A stretch of 64,000 bases of DNA from contig JARUPZ010000004.1 of NCBI GenBank assembly GCA_031213475.1, positions 6,023,169 through 6,087,168 of the forward strand, in the 5' to 3' direction. A program made the translations under genes and the position numbers. The stretch is from Nereocystis luetkeana. Lineage: Eukaryota > Sar > Phaeophyceae > Laminariales > Laminariaceae. The notes under the pieces were generated by a model that saw only the letters and a program-made list of their open reading frames with translations, searched no databases and was not told the DNA's origin. The number at the start of each line of letters is the position of its first letter. The first letter of the stretch is position 1. Below, in pieces: positions 42,158-51,725 of this stretch.

Positions 42158-43173
42158 TGACAGTCGTCGTGACTGTCTTCGAAGCAGCAGGCCTCACCGT
42201 ATCGGAAAAGAAGACAGAGACAATGCTCCTACAAACACCAGAACAGACAACCCTCGCACCACCGCTCGTCATCGAAGCGGCAGGCCAGAGGTATAAGCAG
42301 ACGACCCAGTTATTATACCTAGGCGACATTATCCACGAAAACGCTGACCTCTCGCTCGAAATCGACCGACGGATCCGCCTCATGCGAGCATGCCTCAAAC
42401 GGTTCGGCCCGGAGATGTATGATAGGACGACCGCCCCCCTTAGCCTTAAAGTCCGAATGCTGAAGGCCGAGGTGATTGAGACCCTGCTGTACGGGTGTGT
42501 AACGTGGACCCTCAGAGCGGAACACTTTACCAAGCTTCGAACGGTTCACCACCGAGTCCTGTTGCGAGTCGTTGGCTTCCGGCGCCGACTTCGTGCTGAC
42601 CATGCCACCCTCTCGTCTGCGAAGGCCCTCAAGATTACACGTTGCGAGAGCATCGAAACGACCATTCGTAAACGGCGGCTCTTCTTTGCGGGGGGCGTGG
42701 CACGGCAAAGCAAGGAGCGATTACCCAGTCGGGCAATGTTCGGGACGATAGCTGGTGGGGAGAACCCGAGACCAGGAGGACAGTGTAAGACTTGGCATAG
42801 ATGCATGGTCGAAGACCTTAGGGAGTTCCGAGCCACCGAAGGGTCGACGGAAGTTGCCCCCTTGGTGTTTGGAATTGAGACCGCGTTGTGGTCCACTGCA
42901 GCCAAAAAGGCGGGGAAGTGGTACCGGGGGATCCTTGAAGCAGCCGAACGGTTCATGGTGAGGTGGCACGAGGCTGAGGCTGAGATGAGTAGGCAGCGTC
43001 GCGCATCCGCCGTGGTTGGTGTCCAAGGGAACGGGGGCGGGGGGGGCAACAGGAGGAGTGGCAGAAAACCCGACCAAGGAAATGCGGAGAGGGGGGGGGA
43101 CAGGAGGAGTAGAAGGGAAACTGCGGTAGGCGAAAGTAGGAAGGAGATGACAGACAGGGTAGCAAGGCACTAG
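42136..43173 (+). pseudogene. LINE C-terminal domain
   Basis: Picks up directly after YADD with [19 protein letters not shown] and KKTETM, then YLGDIIHENADLSLEIDRRI (thumb/connection) and LLYGCVTWTLRAEH. A long Arg-rich C-terminus ends at TAG 43,171-43,173. A single missing base near 42,135 separates it from the YADD frame. Confidence 0.85.
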
Positions 43174-43550
43174 GCCGACTAGGAAGTAGAACATGACCAT
43201 ACTACTAGTGCCACCAACTGGTGCAGCTGGTTCGAACGTGGTCTTCCGTTGTCTTCCCTTTTTTTCCTTTTTTTCTCTCTCTTGCGCTGATTCTCCGTGA
43301 TTTCCATATTATTTTTCCTCTTCCTCTTCCTTTTCTGATTGATAAGCCGTACTGAAGGAGGCGTGTGGCGTGGTTGGATGACGAACCTGCTCCGCTCGTT
43401 TCATGTTGTCTGACGTCAAGGGGCTGGGCATAGTTGGCGAACGCAGGGTAGAGACGGCAGCCTGGGTAGCAGGGTACCAGGCGGATTAGTAGGGAGAACC
43501 TGGCTATACTACTCGTACCACAAACTGCTGCCACCGCACCTGGAGGGTTC
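43130..43550 (+). repeat. Duplicated LINE 3' tail
   Basis: About 100 bp at 43,120-43,225 (GGTAGCAAGGCACTAGGC...CATACTACTAGTGCCACC) recurs diverged at 43,440-43,550 (GGTAGCAGGGTACCAGGC...TATACTACTCGTACCAC). Either a tandem tail or an older 5'-truncated copy sits directly downstream. Confidence 0.75.
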
Positions 43551-43570
43551 TTGGGCTTTGGCCTGCCAGT

Positions 43571-44162
43571 TATTTTCCCTTTGTTGTTTTTTCCTTGGTT
43601 CTTTGTCATACTCTGTTTACGAGCAGCGGTGTTTTTGGTATTTTTTATCTTCTTTTCTTTCCAGCTCGTTCTTTTTCAAGTGTTGGCCACCTCGCCTGCG
43701 GGGGGGGGGGGCACGACCGATTGTTTCTTCTAGTTTTTTGTTTATTTTTTTCATTTTCTCTTTCGAGTTGTCTTCTTTGTTTTTGTTTTCTCCTTGATTG
43801 TTTCCTTTCGTTTCTCTATTTCATAGAGTGTTTACGTCGTGCCTGTCGTACCTAGTATGATGACATTTCCTCCTCATCCCATTCATTATCTTCGCACATC
43901 TTCTTCTCTCTCTCCTTCCAACTCGTAACTCAGATCCGGGGTCACATAGCCGGCTCTTCTACCCCCTTCCCGCTACGGTTGGCATTGCTTTGTGTGCTTA
44001 CTGCATACCAGGTACGTGGCAACGTGGTATATCTGTGGCGTAGCTTTGTGACCACAGAACTGGTATCTCTTCTAGGATTGAACAATCGGCACGGACACTG
44101 GTTGTGCTGGATGTCGACGGGTAGAAAGAACGGTTTAATGTGAAGAATACACACATACCTGG
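43571..44162 (+). repeat. R2, left arm of a large inverted repeat
   Basis: TTTTCCCTTTGTTGTTTTTT ... GTTTAATGTGAAGAATACAC, with a SINE1 fragment inserted. The other arm is 44,264-44,745. A MITE-A lies at the centre. Confidence 0.85.
43868..43979 (-). mobile_element. SINE1 3' fragment inside R2
   Basis: CTCATCCCATTCATTATCTT...CTTCCCGCTACGGT. Only the tail-proximal 110 bp. R2 arm B lacks it, so it arrived after the R2 duplication or was removed from arm B. Confidence 0.85.
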
Positions 44163-44252
44163 TAGTTAATAGGATCAAATACTGATAGGTAAATGTATAC
44201 CTGGTAGGTTTTAGTGTGTACCGTAGGTCCTATTTACTATGGTCCCCCGTAA
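44163..44252. mobile_element. MITE-A copy 2, left-truncated, centre of the inverted repeat
   Basis: TAGTTAATAGGATCAAATAC...GGTCCTATTTACTATGGTCC then CCCGTAA. It carries a TACCTGGTA scar at 44,198-44,206 where other copies have TA. Confidence 0.85.
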
Positions 44253-44263
44253 TACTACGTATG

Positions 44264-44745
44264 AATGTACGTGTGTGTTCTTCACATTAAACCGTTCTTT
44301 CTACCCGTCGACATCCAGCACAACCAGTGTCCGTGCCGATTCTCCAATCCTAGAAGAGATACGAGTTCTGTGGTCACAAAGCTACGCCACAGCAGAGATA
44401 CTACGTTGCCACGTGTGCAGTATGCACTGCAGTGGGCAATGCAAACAAAGCCATGTCATCATACTAGATACGACAGGCACGACATACACAATCTATGAAA
44501 TAGTGAAACGAAAAGAAACAATCAAAGAGAAAACAAAAACAAAGTAGACAAATCGAGAGAGAAAAAGAAGAAAAATGAAAGCAAAAACAAGGAGAAACAA
44601 TCTGTCGTGCCCCCCCCCCCGCAGGCGAGGTGGCCAACACTTGAAAAAAAAACGAGCTGGAAAAAAGAAAAAGAAAAAAAAAAACACCACTGCTTGTAAA
44701 CAGAGTGAGACAAAGAACCAAGGAAAAAAATAACAAAGGAAAAAT
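44264..44745 (-). repeat. R2, right arm of the large inverted repeat
   Basis: TGTGTGTTCTTCACATTAAA ... CAAGGAAAAAAATAACAAAG. Reverse complement of 43,571-44,162 without the SINE1 fragment. Confidence 0.85.
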
Positions 44746-44764
44746 AACAAAACGTACGCACATA

Positions 44765-44875
44765 TTACGAGGGACCATAGTTAATAGGACCTACCAGGTA
44801 TGGTATACATAAAAACTACCAAGTACCTGGTATATATTTGACCATTTTTACCAACAATATTTGGTCCTGTTAACT
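44765..44875. mobile_element. MITE-A copy 3, right-truncated, with three micro-insertions
   Basis: TTACGAGGGACCATAGTTAA...ATATTTGGTCCTGTTAACT. Compared with other copies it has TACCAGGTA at 44,792-44,800 and the double TACCAAGTACCTGGTA at 44,817-44,832. An R2 fragment (44,876-44,925) follows. Confidence 0.85.
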
Positions 44876-45022
44876 GTGTGTGTTCTTCACATTAAACCGT
44901 TCTTTTTACCCGTCGATAGTTAACCATGGCACCATCACTACTGCTGCACAACGCTAACAACACGACTGCTGCCTCTTTATGCCACCGGGAGAGACGACAC
45001 GAGGTCTGCTCCTGTTTGTTTG

Positions 45023-45361
45023 TTTTTTTTTTTTTTTTCTCATCCCATTCATCATCTTCGCACATCTTCTCCTCTCTCTCCTTCCAACTCGTAACTCAGA
45101 TCCGGGGTCACATAGCAGGTTCTTCTCCCCCCTTCCCGCTACGGTACGTGCCTTCATCTTTATAGCGAGAAGATTTCAGCCTTTTCTTCCCTCGTCGACT
45201 CGCATCGAATTGTGCCTACCCACGCTGCAAGGCGCTCTCAACAATTGAATCCTTTTTTATTTTTGCAAATAAAGTCAAAGTCCGACCCACCTGGGGGTCG
45301 AACCCAGGACTCAAACAAGTAGAATTCGAGGTTAAGCACTTGAACCACCGGGACGACCGGC
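45023..45361 (-). mobile_element. SINE1 copy
   Basis: Full length: poly-T (tail) at 45,023-45,038, body, and tRNA-like head to CCGGTCGTCCCGGTGG (minus strand). The head has lost one base relative to other copies. Confidence 0.9.
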
Positions 45362-45507
45362 TGTACGTACATTTCATCGGTCGAATAGCGCCACTCAGCC
45401 GTGTCATCCATCACGCACCACGACATCACAAAAAAACAATAACATTATATCAAACGTAACTCAAAAATAAGCATTTTTTAATTATTATACCGATGCTTTT
45501 CATCAGC

Positions 45508-45849
45508 CGGTCGCCCCGGTGGTTCAAGTGGTTAACCTCGAATTCTACTTGTTTGAGTCCTGGGTTCGAGCCCCAGGAGGGTCGGACTTTGACTTTATTT
45601 GCAAAAATAAAAAAAGGGATTCAATTGTTGAGAGCGCCTTGCAGCGTGGGTAGGCACAATTCGATGCGAGTCGACGAGGGAAGAAAAGGCTGAAATCTTC
45701 TCGCGATAAAAATGAAGGCACGTACCGTAGCGGGAAGGGGGGAGAAGAGCCTGCTACGTGTCCCCGGATCTAAGTTACGAGTCGGAAGGAGAGAGAGAAG
45801 AAGATGTGCGAAGATAATGAATGGGATGAGAAAAAAAAAAAAAAAAAAA
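45508..45849 (+). mobile_element. SINE1 copy (reference for the family)
   Basis: Plus-strand copy: head CGGTCGCCCCGGTGGTTCAA (A-box region), B box GGGTTCGAGCCCC, body, 20-nt poly(A). Target duplication ATCAGC at 45,502-45,507 and 45,850-45,855. Heads like this drive RNA polymerase III transcription; mobilisation would need LINE enzymes. Confidence 0.92.
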
Positions 45850-45855
45850 ATCAGC

Positions 45856-46351
45856 TGTCTACACACCGATAAGCATAAGGGTTGCCGATTATGTTGCAGC
45901 CTTCAATAAGTGGGTTATTACGGCGGTTTACTGCGGTATCATATACTCTTTCATTCACGGATGCGGAGCGCACCCGTACAGCAGAAAGCAGCATCGATCC
46001 AAGGCGGCCAATCTGGAGTTCGTCGGGATCGAATCTTCATGTCGACAAATCATGTACCGCTTTTTTGTCCCGACAGATGAGGAAAGTTTTTTATCTTACG
46101 ATTTCATCAAACAAACCGCCCTCTGCATGTGGGAATAGAGCGGCAACACTTACCAGTACCAGCACCATACACCAGCAATACAGCAGTAGCAGGTGTAGTT
46201 CCCTTGTAAGGGACTCTGCGACAAGGGAAAGCGGTAAAAAAGGGGGTATAAAACTCCCGCGCACCGTTTTTCTCCCACCGCTGACTGACTGCAAGGGATA
46301 GGCACCAAATCTGACAAAGAAACCGTCTTGTTGGATGAGGGACCTCTAGCC
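45856..46351. other. No gene seen
   Basis: One 139-codon frame (45,882-46,301) without domain or splice support. Confidence 0.4.
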
Positions 46352-46661
46352 GGCGCCCCCGGTGGCTCGGTAGGTGGTCCGCGTGCCTACTAAGATCACT
46401 TTATTTCGTGGGTCCGAGTCTCACCGAGTGCACACACATATAGGGACTTTTCTTGCACACAAATGGGTCGGCGGTAAGCGCGAAAGCGTGCGTGAGTTAG
46501 CACCACCAACATTCGATCAAAATCGACGAGCGGTGGGAATGCTGGACCATTACGCGCGATAAAAAATGAAGGCACGTACCGGGAGGGGGGGGGGAAGAAG
46601 GGACGACACCTGTGACCTGTGAACACGGCTTGTCCAGAAGATCGCTGAGGGTAAAACCTTC
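46352..46661 (+). mobile_element. SINE2 copy 2 (full head)
   Basis: Head GCGCCCCCGGTGGCTCGGTA and GGTCCGAGTCTCACCGAG (B-box-like), then AAAATCGACGAGC, core ATGAAGGCACGTACCGGGAG, end ATCGCTGAGGGTAAAACCTT. MITE-A begins three bases later. Confidence 0.85.
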
Positions 46662-46663
46662 TA

Positions 46664-46769
46664 TTACGGGAGACCATATTAAACAGGACCTACGGTACAC
46701 ACAAAAAGCTATGTATTTCGCTTTTTTTACCAACAATATTTGGTCCCATTTTCTATGCCCCCCCCGCAA
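46664..46769. mobile_element. MITE-A copy 4
   Basis: TTACGGGAGACCATATTAAA...TTGGTCCCATTTTCTATGCC. TA precedes the left end. Confidence 0.85.
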
Positions 46770-46779
46770 TACGAGTTAA

Positions 46780-46868
46780 CCCCTTTAGTACTGCAGTCCC
46801 CATTTGGGGACAAACCACTCTAATTCCAAGTGTTTTGTCCCCAAAACGGCACTGCAGTGCTATAAGGG
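46780..46868. mobile_element. MITE-B copy 5
   Basis: TTAA (46,776-46,779) then CCCCTTTAGTACTGCAGTCC...CAGTGCTATAAGGG and TT. The right TTAA is mutated. Confidence 0.85.
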
Positions 46869-46945
46869 TTGGGGACAAAAAAAACAACTCTAGTGTATTT
46901 CCAAGTGGTTTTTCCCCAAAACGGGACTGCAGTACTACAGCAGTA
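46869..46945. mobile_element. MITE-B copy 6, partial
   Basis: GGGGACAAAAAAAACAACTC...TCCCCAAAACGGGACTGCAG. Adjoins copy 5 directly. Confidence 0.75.
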
Positions 46946-46949
46946 TACA

Positions 46950-47047
46950 TTACGGGGGACCATAGTGAGTAGGACCTACGGTACTCACAAAGCCTATATA
47001 AATCGCTATTTTTACTAACACTATTGGGTCCTATTGCCCCCCGCATT
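46950..47047. mobile_element. MITE-A copy 5
   Basis: TTACGGGGGACCATAGTGAG...TTGGGTCCTATTGCCCCCCG. A small deletion in the right arm. Confidence 0.85.
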
Positions 47048-47142
47048 AGATGCTCTTTGAGCACTGCAGTCCCGTTTTGGGGACAAAACACTTGGAATTA
47101 GTGTGGTTTGCCCCCTGAACGGGACTGACTGCAGGTTGCCCT
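47048..47142. mobile_element. MITE-B copy 7
   Basis: GAGCACTGCAGTCCCGTTTT...GAACGGGACTGACTGCAGGT. Termini degenerate. Confidence 0.75.
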
Positions 47143-47144
47143 GT

Positions 47145-47250
47145 TTACGGGGGATCATAGTAAATAGGACCTACGGTACACACAAAAAGCAATACATCGC
47201 CGTATTTTTACCAACAAATATTTTGTCCTATTTACTATGCCCCCTCGAAC
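47145..47250. mobile_element. MITE-A copy 6
   Basis: TTACGGGGGATCATAGTAAA...TTGTCCTATTTACTATGCCC. Confidence 0.85.
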
Positions 47251-47282
47251 ATAAAAGGAATTGATTGAGCACTGCACTCCAT

Positions 47283-47629
47283 TTTTTTTTTTATTATTAT
47301 TATCCCATTTATGATCTTCGCCCATCTTCTTCTCTCTCTCCTTCCAACTTGTAACTCAGATCCGGGGTCACATAGCAGGCTCTTCTACCCCCTTCCCGCT
47401 ACGGTACGTGCCTTCATTTTTATCGCGAGAAGATTTCAGCCTTTTCTTCCCTCGTCGATTCGCATCGAATTGTGCCTACCCACGCTGCAAGGCGCTCTCA
47501 ACAATTGGATCCTTTTTTATTTTTATTTTTGCAAATAAAGTCAAAAGTCCGACCCACCTGGGGCTCGAACCCAGGACTCAAACACAAGTAGAATTCGAGG
47601 TTAACCACTTGAACCACCGGGGCGACCGG
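47283..47629 (-). mobile_element. SINE1 copy with 6-bp target duplication
   Basis: Full length; CTCCAT at 47,277-47,282 and 47,630-47,635 flanks it. The tail is poly-T with ATT interruptions on the plus strand. Confidence 0.92.
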
Positions 47630-47743
47630 CTCCATAGGTTGCGAATAGGCGCCGTCGTTTTTAAGTGGCTATGTATGCACGTAGCTTCCCACTTTATTCC
47701 AGATATGGTCGAGGGTCGAATACCGTACAATTAGTATCATTAA

Positions 47744-47832
47744 CCCCTTTAGAACCGCAGTCCCGTTTGGGGGACAAACTACTTGAAATTTGACTAGTTT
47801 GTCCCCAAAATGGGACTGCGGTTCTAAAAGGG
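47744..47832. mobile_element. MITE-B copy 8 with intact TTAA duplication
   Basis: CCCCTTTAGAACCGCAGTCC...ACTGCGGTTCTAAAAGGG between TTAA at 47,740-47,743 and 47,833-47,836. The cleanest copy after the one at 4.6 kb. Confidence 0.92.
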
Positions 47833-47864
47833 TTAAATATAGCATAACTGTTGTGGTCGCCCTG

Positions 47865-47973
47865 TATCGGGGGGGCATAGTAAATAGGACCAAATATTGT
47901 TAGTAAAAATAGGGAAGTACTTGGTATACAGGTTTTTGAGTTTACCGTAGGTCCTATTTACTATGGCCCCCCG
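47865..47973. mobile_element. MITE-A copy 7
   Basis: ATCGGGGGGGCATAGTAAAT...GTCCTATTTACTATGGCCCC. It carries a TACTTGGTA scar at 47,918-47,926. Confidence 0.85.
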
Positions 47974-48127
47974 GAAGTAGGGACTCGTACTGCTGTTGTT
48001 GTCGCTACGTATAATAGGGAGTCGCGCAGAAGGAAAAGGTCCTATTTACTATGGCCCCCCGGAAGTAGGGACTCGTACTACTGCTGTTGTTGTCGCTTCG
48101 TATAATAGGGAGTCGCGCAGCAGGAAA
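47949..48127 (+). repeat. Tandem duplication of ~89 bp including a MITE-A end
   Basis: AGGTCCTATTTACTATGGCC...AATAGGGAGTCGCGCAG occurs twice (47,949-48,037 and 48,038-48,127). The second has an extra CTG/TAC triplet. The MITE end was duplicated with its flank. Confidence 0.85.
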
Positions 48128-49140
48128 TTTATAGACTGGTCGTCAACTTGTCTGCGTTGCTGGACGTTAGGCCGTCGTGGTACAGCAGCAGCAGTACGAG
48201 TCGTTGTTTGTTGTCGCGTCGACACCGCAAACTATGTTTCGCTGTAAAAACAGGTTTATGGTTGTTTTAAGACAGAAGACATCGGCAAGGTCCAATACGC
48301 TACCACTGCAGCTGCCGTGCTGATATTGCTGTGGTATACCGCACACAAGAGGGAGGACATCCGGATCAGGGATCAGGCTCGTTGTACTGCTGTGTCGTCT
48401 ACGAATAGCACGACGTACTTGTACAGCAGTAGTACCACATAGCAACAACAGCATTACCGCTGCTGCAACATGCTATTAATAGTATACATAGGTGCGTACA
48501 ACTGGTATGACGTCGTTCTGGAGTCTGGAGTCGACCTCGACTGGGAAAAAACAAAACCAGGAACAGCGGGATGCTGCTGTTTGCTGCAGCTGGAGCTAGC
48601 TCCTGGAGTGTTAGGGTCGAGGCTGCCGTTATGTAGCTGTCTCGCCATGGCCCAGCAATCGTACAGGAAAAAGTACACCAACGAGGCGGAGCCCAGAGGC
48701 GCAGTTCAGGCGGCTCCCATTGCGGCTCTGGGCGCGCAGCGGCGGCGGCGCTGTTCAGCTGCTTATCGTTCGATCGATAGCTGCTCCGTGCTTGCTCGTG
48801 TTTTTTTTTTTTTTTTTTCGTTTTTTTTTTGGTATTTCAAACCCGGGGGCACAAAACCCCGTAAGTTGTCTTTCAGAAACGCCTTATTTTTTCGGCGTAT
48901 TTCCAACTTGAACTAGCATTCGCTCGTGATAATAGAAGTAAACGGAAAGCTGTCCATACTTGAAAGGTAACTAACTGCAACAGTTTTACAAATTGCAACC
49001 GGAATAATTTTAGAACTGCGTCCACGTATGTTTTTTGTCGGTGGGAACGAACTAGCTTGGAAATTCGCGTGGCTTCGTTTTTTTGCAGTGTCACATTACT
49101 ACTGCTGCTGCTGCTGCGGATGTGAAGATTACACGCCTCG
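48128..49140. other. No supported gene
   Basis: A 148-codon frame at 48,470-48,916 crosses a T18 run and has no domain. There are several TA-bounded motifs (TACAGCAGTA, TATTAATA). Confidence 0.45.
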
Positions 49141-49420
49141 GATAGAAAGATCATGATCTATCTGATCTATCTGTCTACAGCAGATCATCCATTTTCTCAC
49201 CTGCCGTCGTCGTGAGAGGTTGCGGAGGATCTGCGTAGTACATATCCAACCAAGGAGACAGGTGCTACAACACGCGGATCATACGTACGGGTGCCCCACT
49301 CGGGAACACGAGCTAGATCCTACAAGGGTCATATATAGATATATCTATCTGCCATTGAAATATCTAGATCATCGAAGTGGATAAACGATGATTTATCTGT
49401 ACGAGGGGCGGAAGAATAGG
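49141..49420 (+). repeat. GATC-rich family copy
   Basis: GATCATGATCTATCTGATC, CACCTGCCGTCGTCGTGAGA, GAGGATCTG and TATCTAGATCATCGAAG. Shares the CTGCC.TCGTGAGAGG block with 36.01 kb and 52.34 kb (inverted there). Confidence 0.65.
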
Positions 49421-49636
49421 ATTGAGCGGTAAAACGGCTTTGATCGAGCGGTGGTCGGCGAAATTATTTACGTATCCGGTCCGAACTGTGCCCAGGGGGG
49501 GGTATTTATTGCTGCTGTTGTGGTCGACTTCACACTACCTAACGCATCGCCATACCGCTGTCACAAGACAGGCGCCAGTAATCGTGCCTGGAGTGTGTCG
49601 TATATGATTGTACCAGGTACCAGGTATACATAATAA

Positions 49637-49879
49637 GGTTCATTCTTATCGGAGAGCGTTTTTTCCAAAATTTCCAAAGTTTGGAAATAGTTGGAGATAT
49701 GTATCAATATACGGAGGCGTTCTGTCTCTATTCGTGAAATTCTCCAGATAAGCAAAAATATCAAGTTCGTTAACATTCCAATATTTGGAAAAAAAAAAAC
49801 AGGAAAATATGGAAGATTAAAAAATTGCACGAAAAAAATGTCAAAAATTTGGACAAAAAGCTCTCCGATAAGAATGACC
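49637..49879. mobile_element. MITE-C copy 2 (short form)
   Basis: GGTTCATTCTTATCGGAGAG ... CTCTCCGATAAGAATGACC. Preceded by TAA. Internally deleted relative to 7.6 kb. Confidence 0.85.
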
Positions 49880-50168
49880 TGAACGAACCTGGTGTAAGAT
49901 AAATGAACGAACTTGGTGAAAGCACCATTTGTTTCATTTATACTCCGCCCTTTTCATTTCCAGACAGGAGTGGTACAGCAGTAGACTTAGGGTCAGCAAC
50001 ACCCGGTGCATTATATACACTCCGAGCCGGAAAAACGGAGAGACGGGGCGGTTACTTTGCTGCAGCACTTGGATATCATAGACTGTGTACATACCAAGCA
50101 CATGCAGCTTTTCGCTGTATTATACGCACGCAACATTGCGAGTCAGATACTCGTTTAGAGGAAACTGA
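49880..50168. other. No gene seen
   Basis: Short AT-rich stretch with a TACAGCAGTA motif. Confidence 0.4.
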
Positions 50169-50170
50169 TA

Positions 50171-50517
50171 TTTTTTTTTTTTTTTTTTTTTTCTCATCCC
50201 ATTCATTATCTTCGCACATCTTCTTCTCTCTCTCCTTCCGACTCGTAACTTAGATCCGGGGACACGTAGCAGGCTCTTCTCCCCCCTTCCCGCTACGGTA
50301 CGTGCCTTCATTTTTATCGCGAGAAGATTTCAGCCTTTTCTTCCCTCGTCGACTCGCATCGAATTGTGCCTACCCACGCTGCAAGGCGCTCTCAACAATT
50401 GAATCCCTTTTTTTATTTTTGCAAATAAAGTCAAAGTCCGACCCTCCTGGGGCTCGAACCCAGGACTCAAACAAGTAGAATTCGAGGTTAACCACTTGAA
50501 CCACCGGGGCGACCGGC
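50171..50517 (-). mobile_element. SINE1 copy
   Basis: Full length, tail as T22 on the plus strand. The body is nearly identical to the copy at 45.5 kb (shares AAGTTACGAGTCGGAAGG and the B-box spelling GGGTTCGAGCCCCAGGAGGG), so these two are the closest relatives. Confidence 0.92.
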
Positions 50518-50804
50518 TTACATATATCTGGTATATAAACATACTTACGTTTGCCCTTTTCCTAAAATCGCTTGATTAGAAGAACCTGCCTCACGCTCAG
50601 CGAGTCTCCCACGATTTTTTGTCGCTTCTACGATATTTGCTTTCTTCGCGCCCTTTGCTTTCTTTGCGTGCTTGCTTCTCGTGCCACACTTTTTTTCCCG
50701 GAACAATAGAAAAAAAAACTCGGAAAAAGAAAAAGTCGATTTGGCTTTTTCAGCGGTTTGGGAGGCTCTCTTTCGCTTTTTTTCACCGGCTGGTTGAAAT
50801 TTCT

Positions 50805-51480
50805 TTTGCACTTTCAGTTCTTTTTCCCTTTTTCTTCTTCCGTTTCGTGTGCGTGTGTGTAGACGGAGCACGGCGACGCGGGCGAGCCCGGCGCCGTCGT
50901 GGGTGTCGGCGGATGCTGGCGGGTAGAGGGGGGGTTGCAAGGAGTGCGGTCGCAGTTTTCGTGGCTAGGCGTCGTGTGTGCCTCGAGACACAAGGGAAGC
51001 ATGACTGGGCTCTGTTTTATCTCCATCTGAAAAACTAGACTGAGTATGTACGAGTCCATAAGGGTCGTTCGGGATTGCAAGCTAACATTCAAGCGGTGCT
51101 TATTTTTGCGACCACGCTGAACTATACACAGAGACGAACGCCGTCTGACCATCGACATCGTCAAGCTGGCGAACGAGGGTCACGGTGAGCACCGGGCTTC
51201 ACGCGGGGCAGGCAACGGGGGTCACTGTGACACAGAGGGACCAAAGCTTTAACCGGACCGAATCGGTTACGAGGTGGTCGAGAGAGGGGCGGGCGGCGCC
51301 CGAGGCTGAGAGAGAAGCTCTGCTGTTCATTTTTTTTCTTTTTTATTCTTTGACTGGTGCAAGGTGTTCCAGGGGCAGACACTTATTACATGAGAGGGGA
51401 CACGGATTTTTTCTCTTTCCGATTTTTTGGGTTTCATTTTGCTGCTGCTGTGCCATGCTGTGCTTTCTCGTGACCAGGTA
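50805..51480 (-). repeat. R1 copy 3, inverted, different 3' end
   Basis: Matches R1 from the upstream CTCGTGCAATAATG-like part to ACACACGCACACGAAACG, then continues into unrelated Lys/Glu-coding purine-rich DNA to about 50,545. R1 copies therefore differ at one end. Confidence 0.75.
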
Positions 51481-51725
51481 CATATCCTACAGCATATCGA
51501 AAGAAGAAAATCAGTACCGTACGTACCTGGGGTATGTATGTACGTACGTACGTACGTACGTACGGAATGTGACTCTTGGCATTGTCAAGTCGCCAATTTG
51601 CAACTATTAATACAACAATCATAAAAGTATATGTTCAATCATCGACCTTCTGTCCGCTTCGCGTAATACGAGGTACTTTTTCTTCCTGAGCGAAGCGCCT
51701 TGTATGTATACTTCGTATACAGCCA
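51481..51725. repeat. (TACG)n microsatellite and flank
   Basis: ACGTACGTACGTACGTACG at 51,540-51,562. No gene. Confidence 0.85.

Larger units (their letters stand above)
39457..43560 (+). mobile_element. APE-type non-LTR retrotransposon (LINE), frame-disrupted
   Basis: One element reading left to right: basic leader, apurinic-type endonuclease, reverse transcriptase, C-terminal domain, then a non-coding 3' tail. No RNase H, no LTRs. Domain order and the C-terminal block (LLYGCVTWTLRAEHFTKLRT) resemble RTE-like 'craniofacial' LINEs; the clade is tentative. At least four single-base frame changes break the coding region. Confidence 0.85.

Noticed and set aside
45508-45590. Genuine tRNA genes at the SINE heads
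   Set aside because: The A and B boxes are present but no full cloverleaf with a normal anticodon arm can be drawn, and the heads recur with the same body and poly(A) tail.
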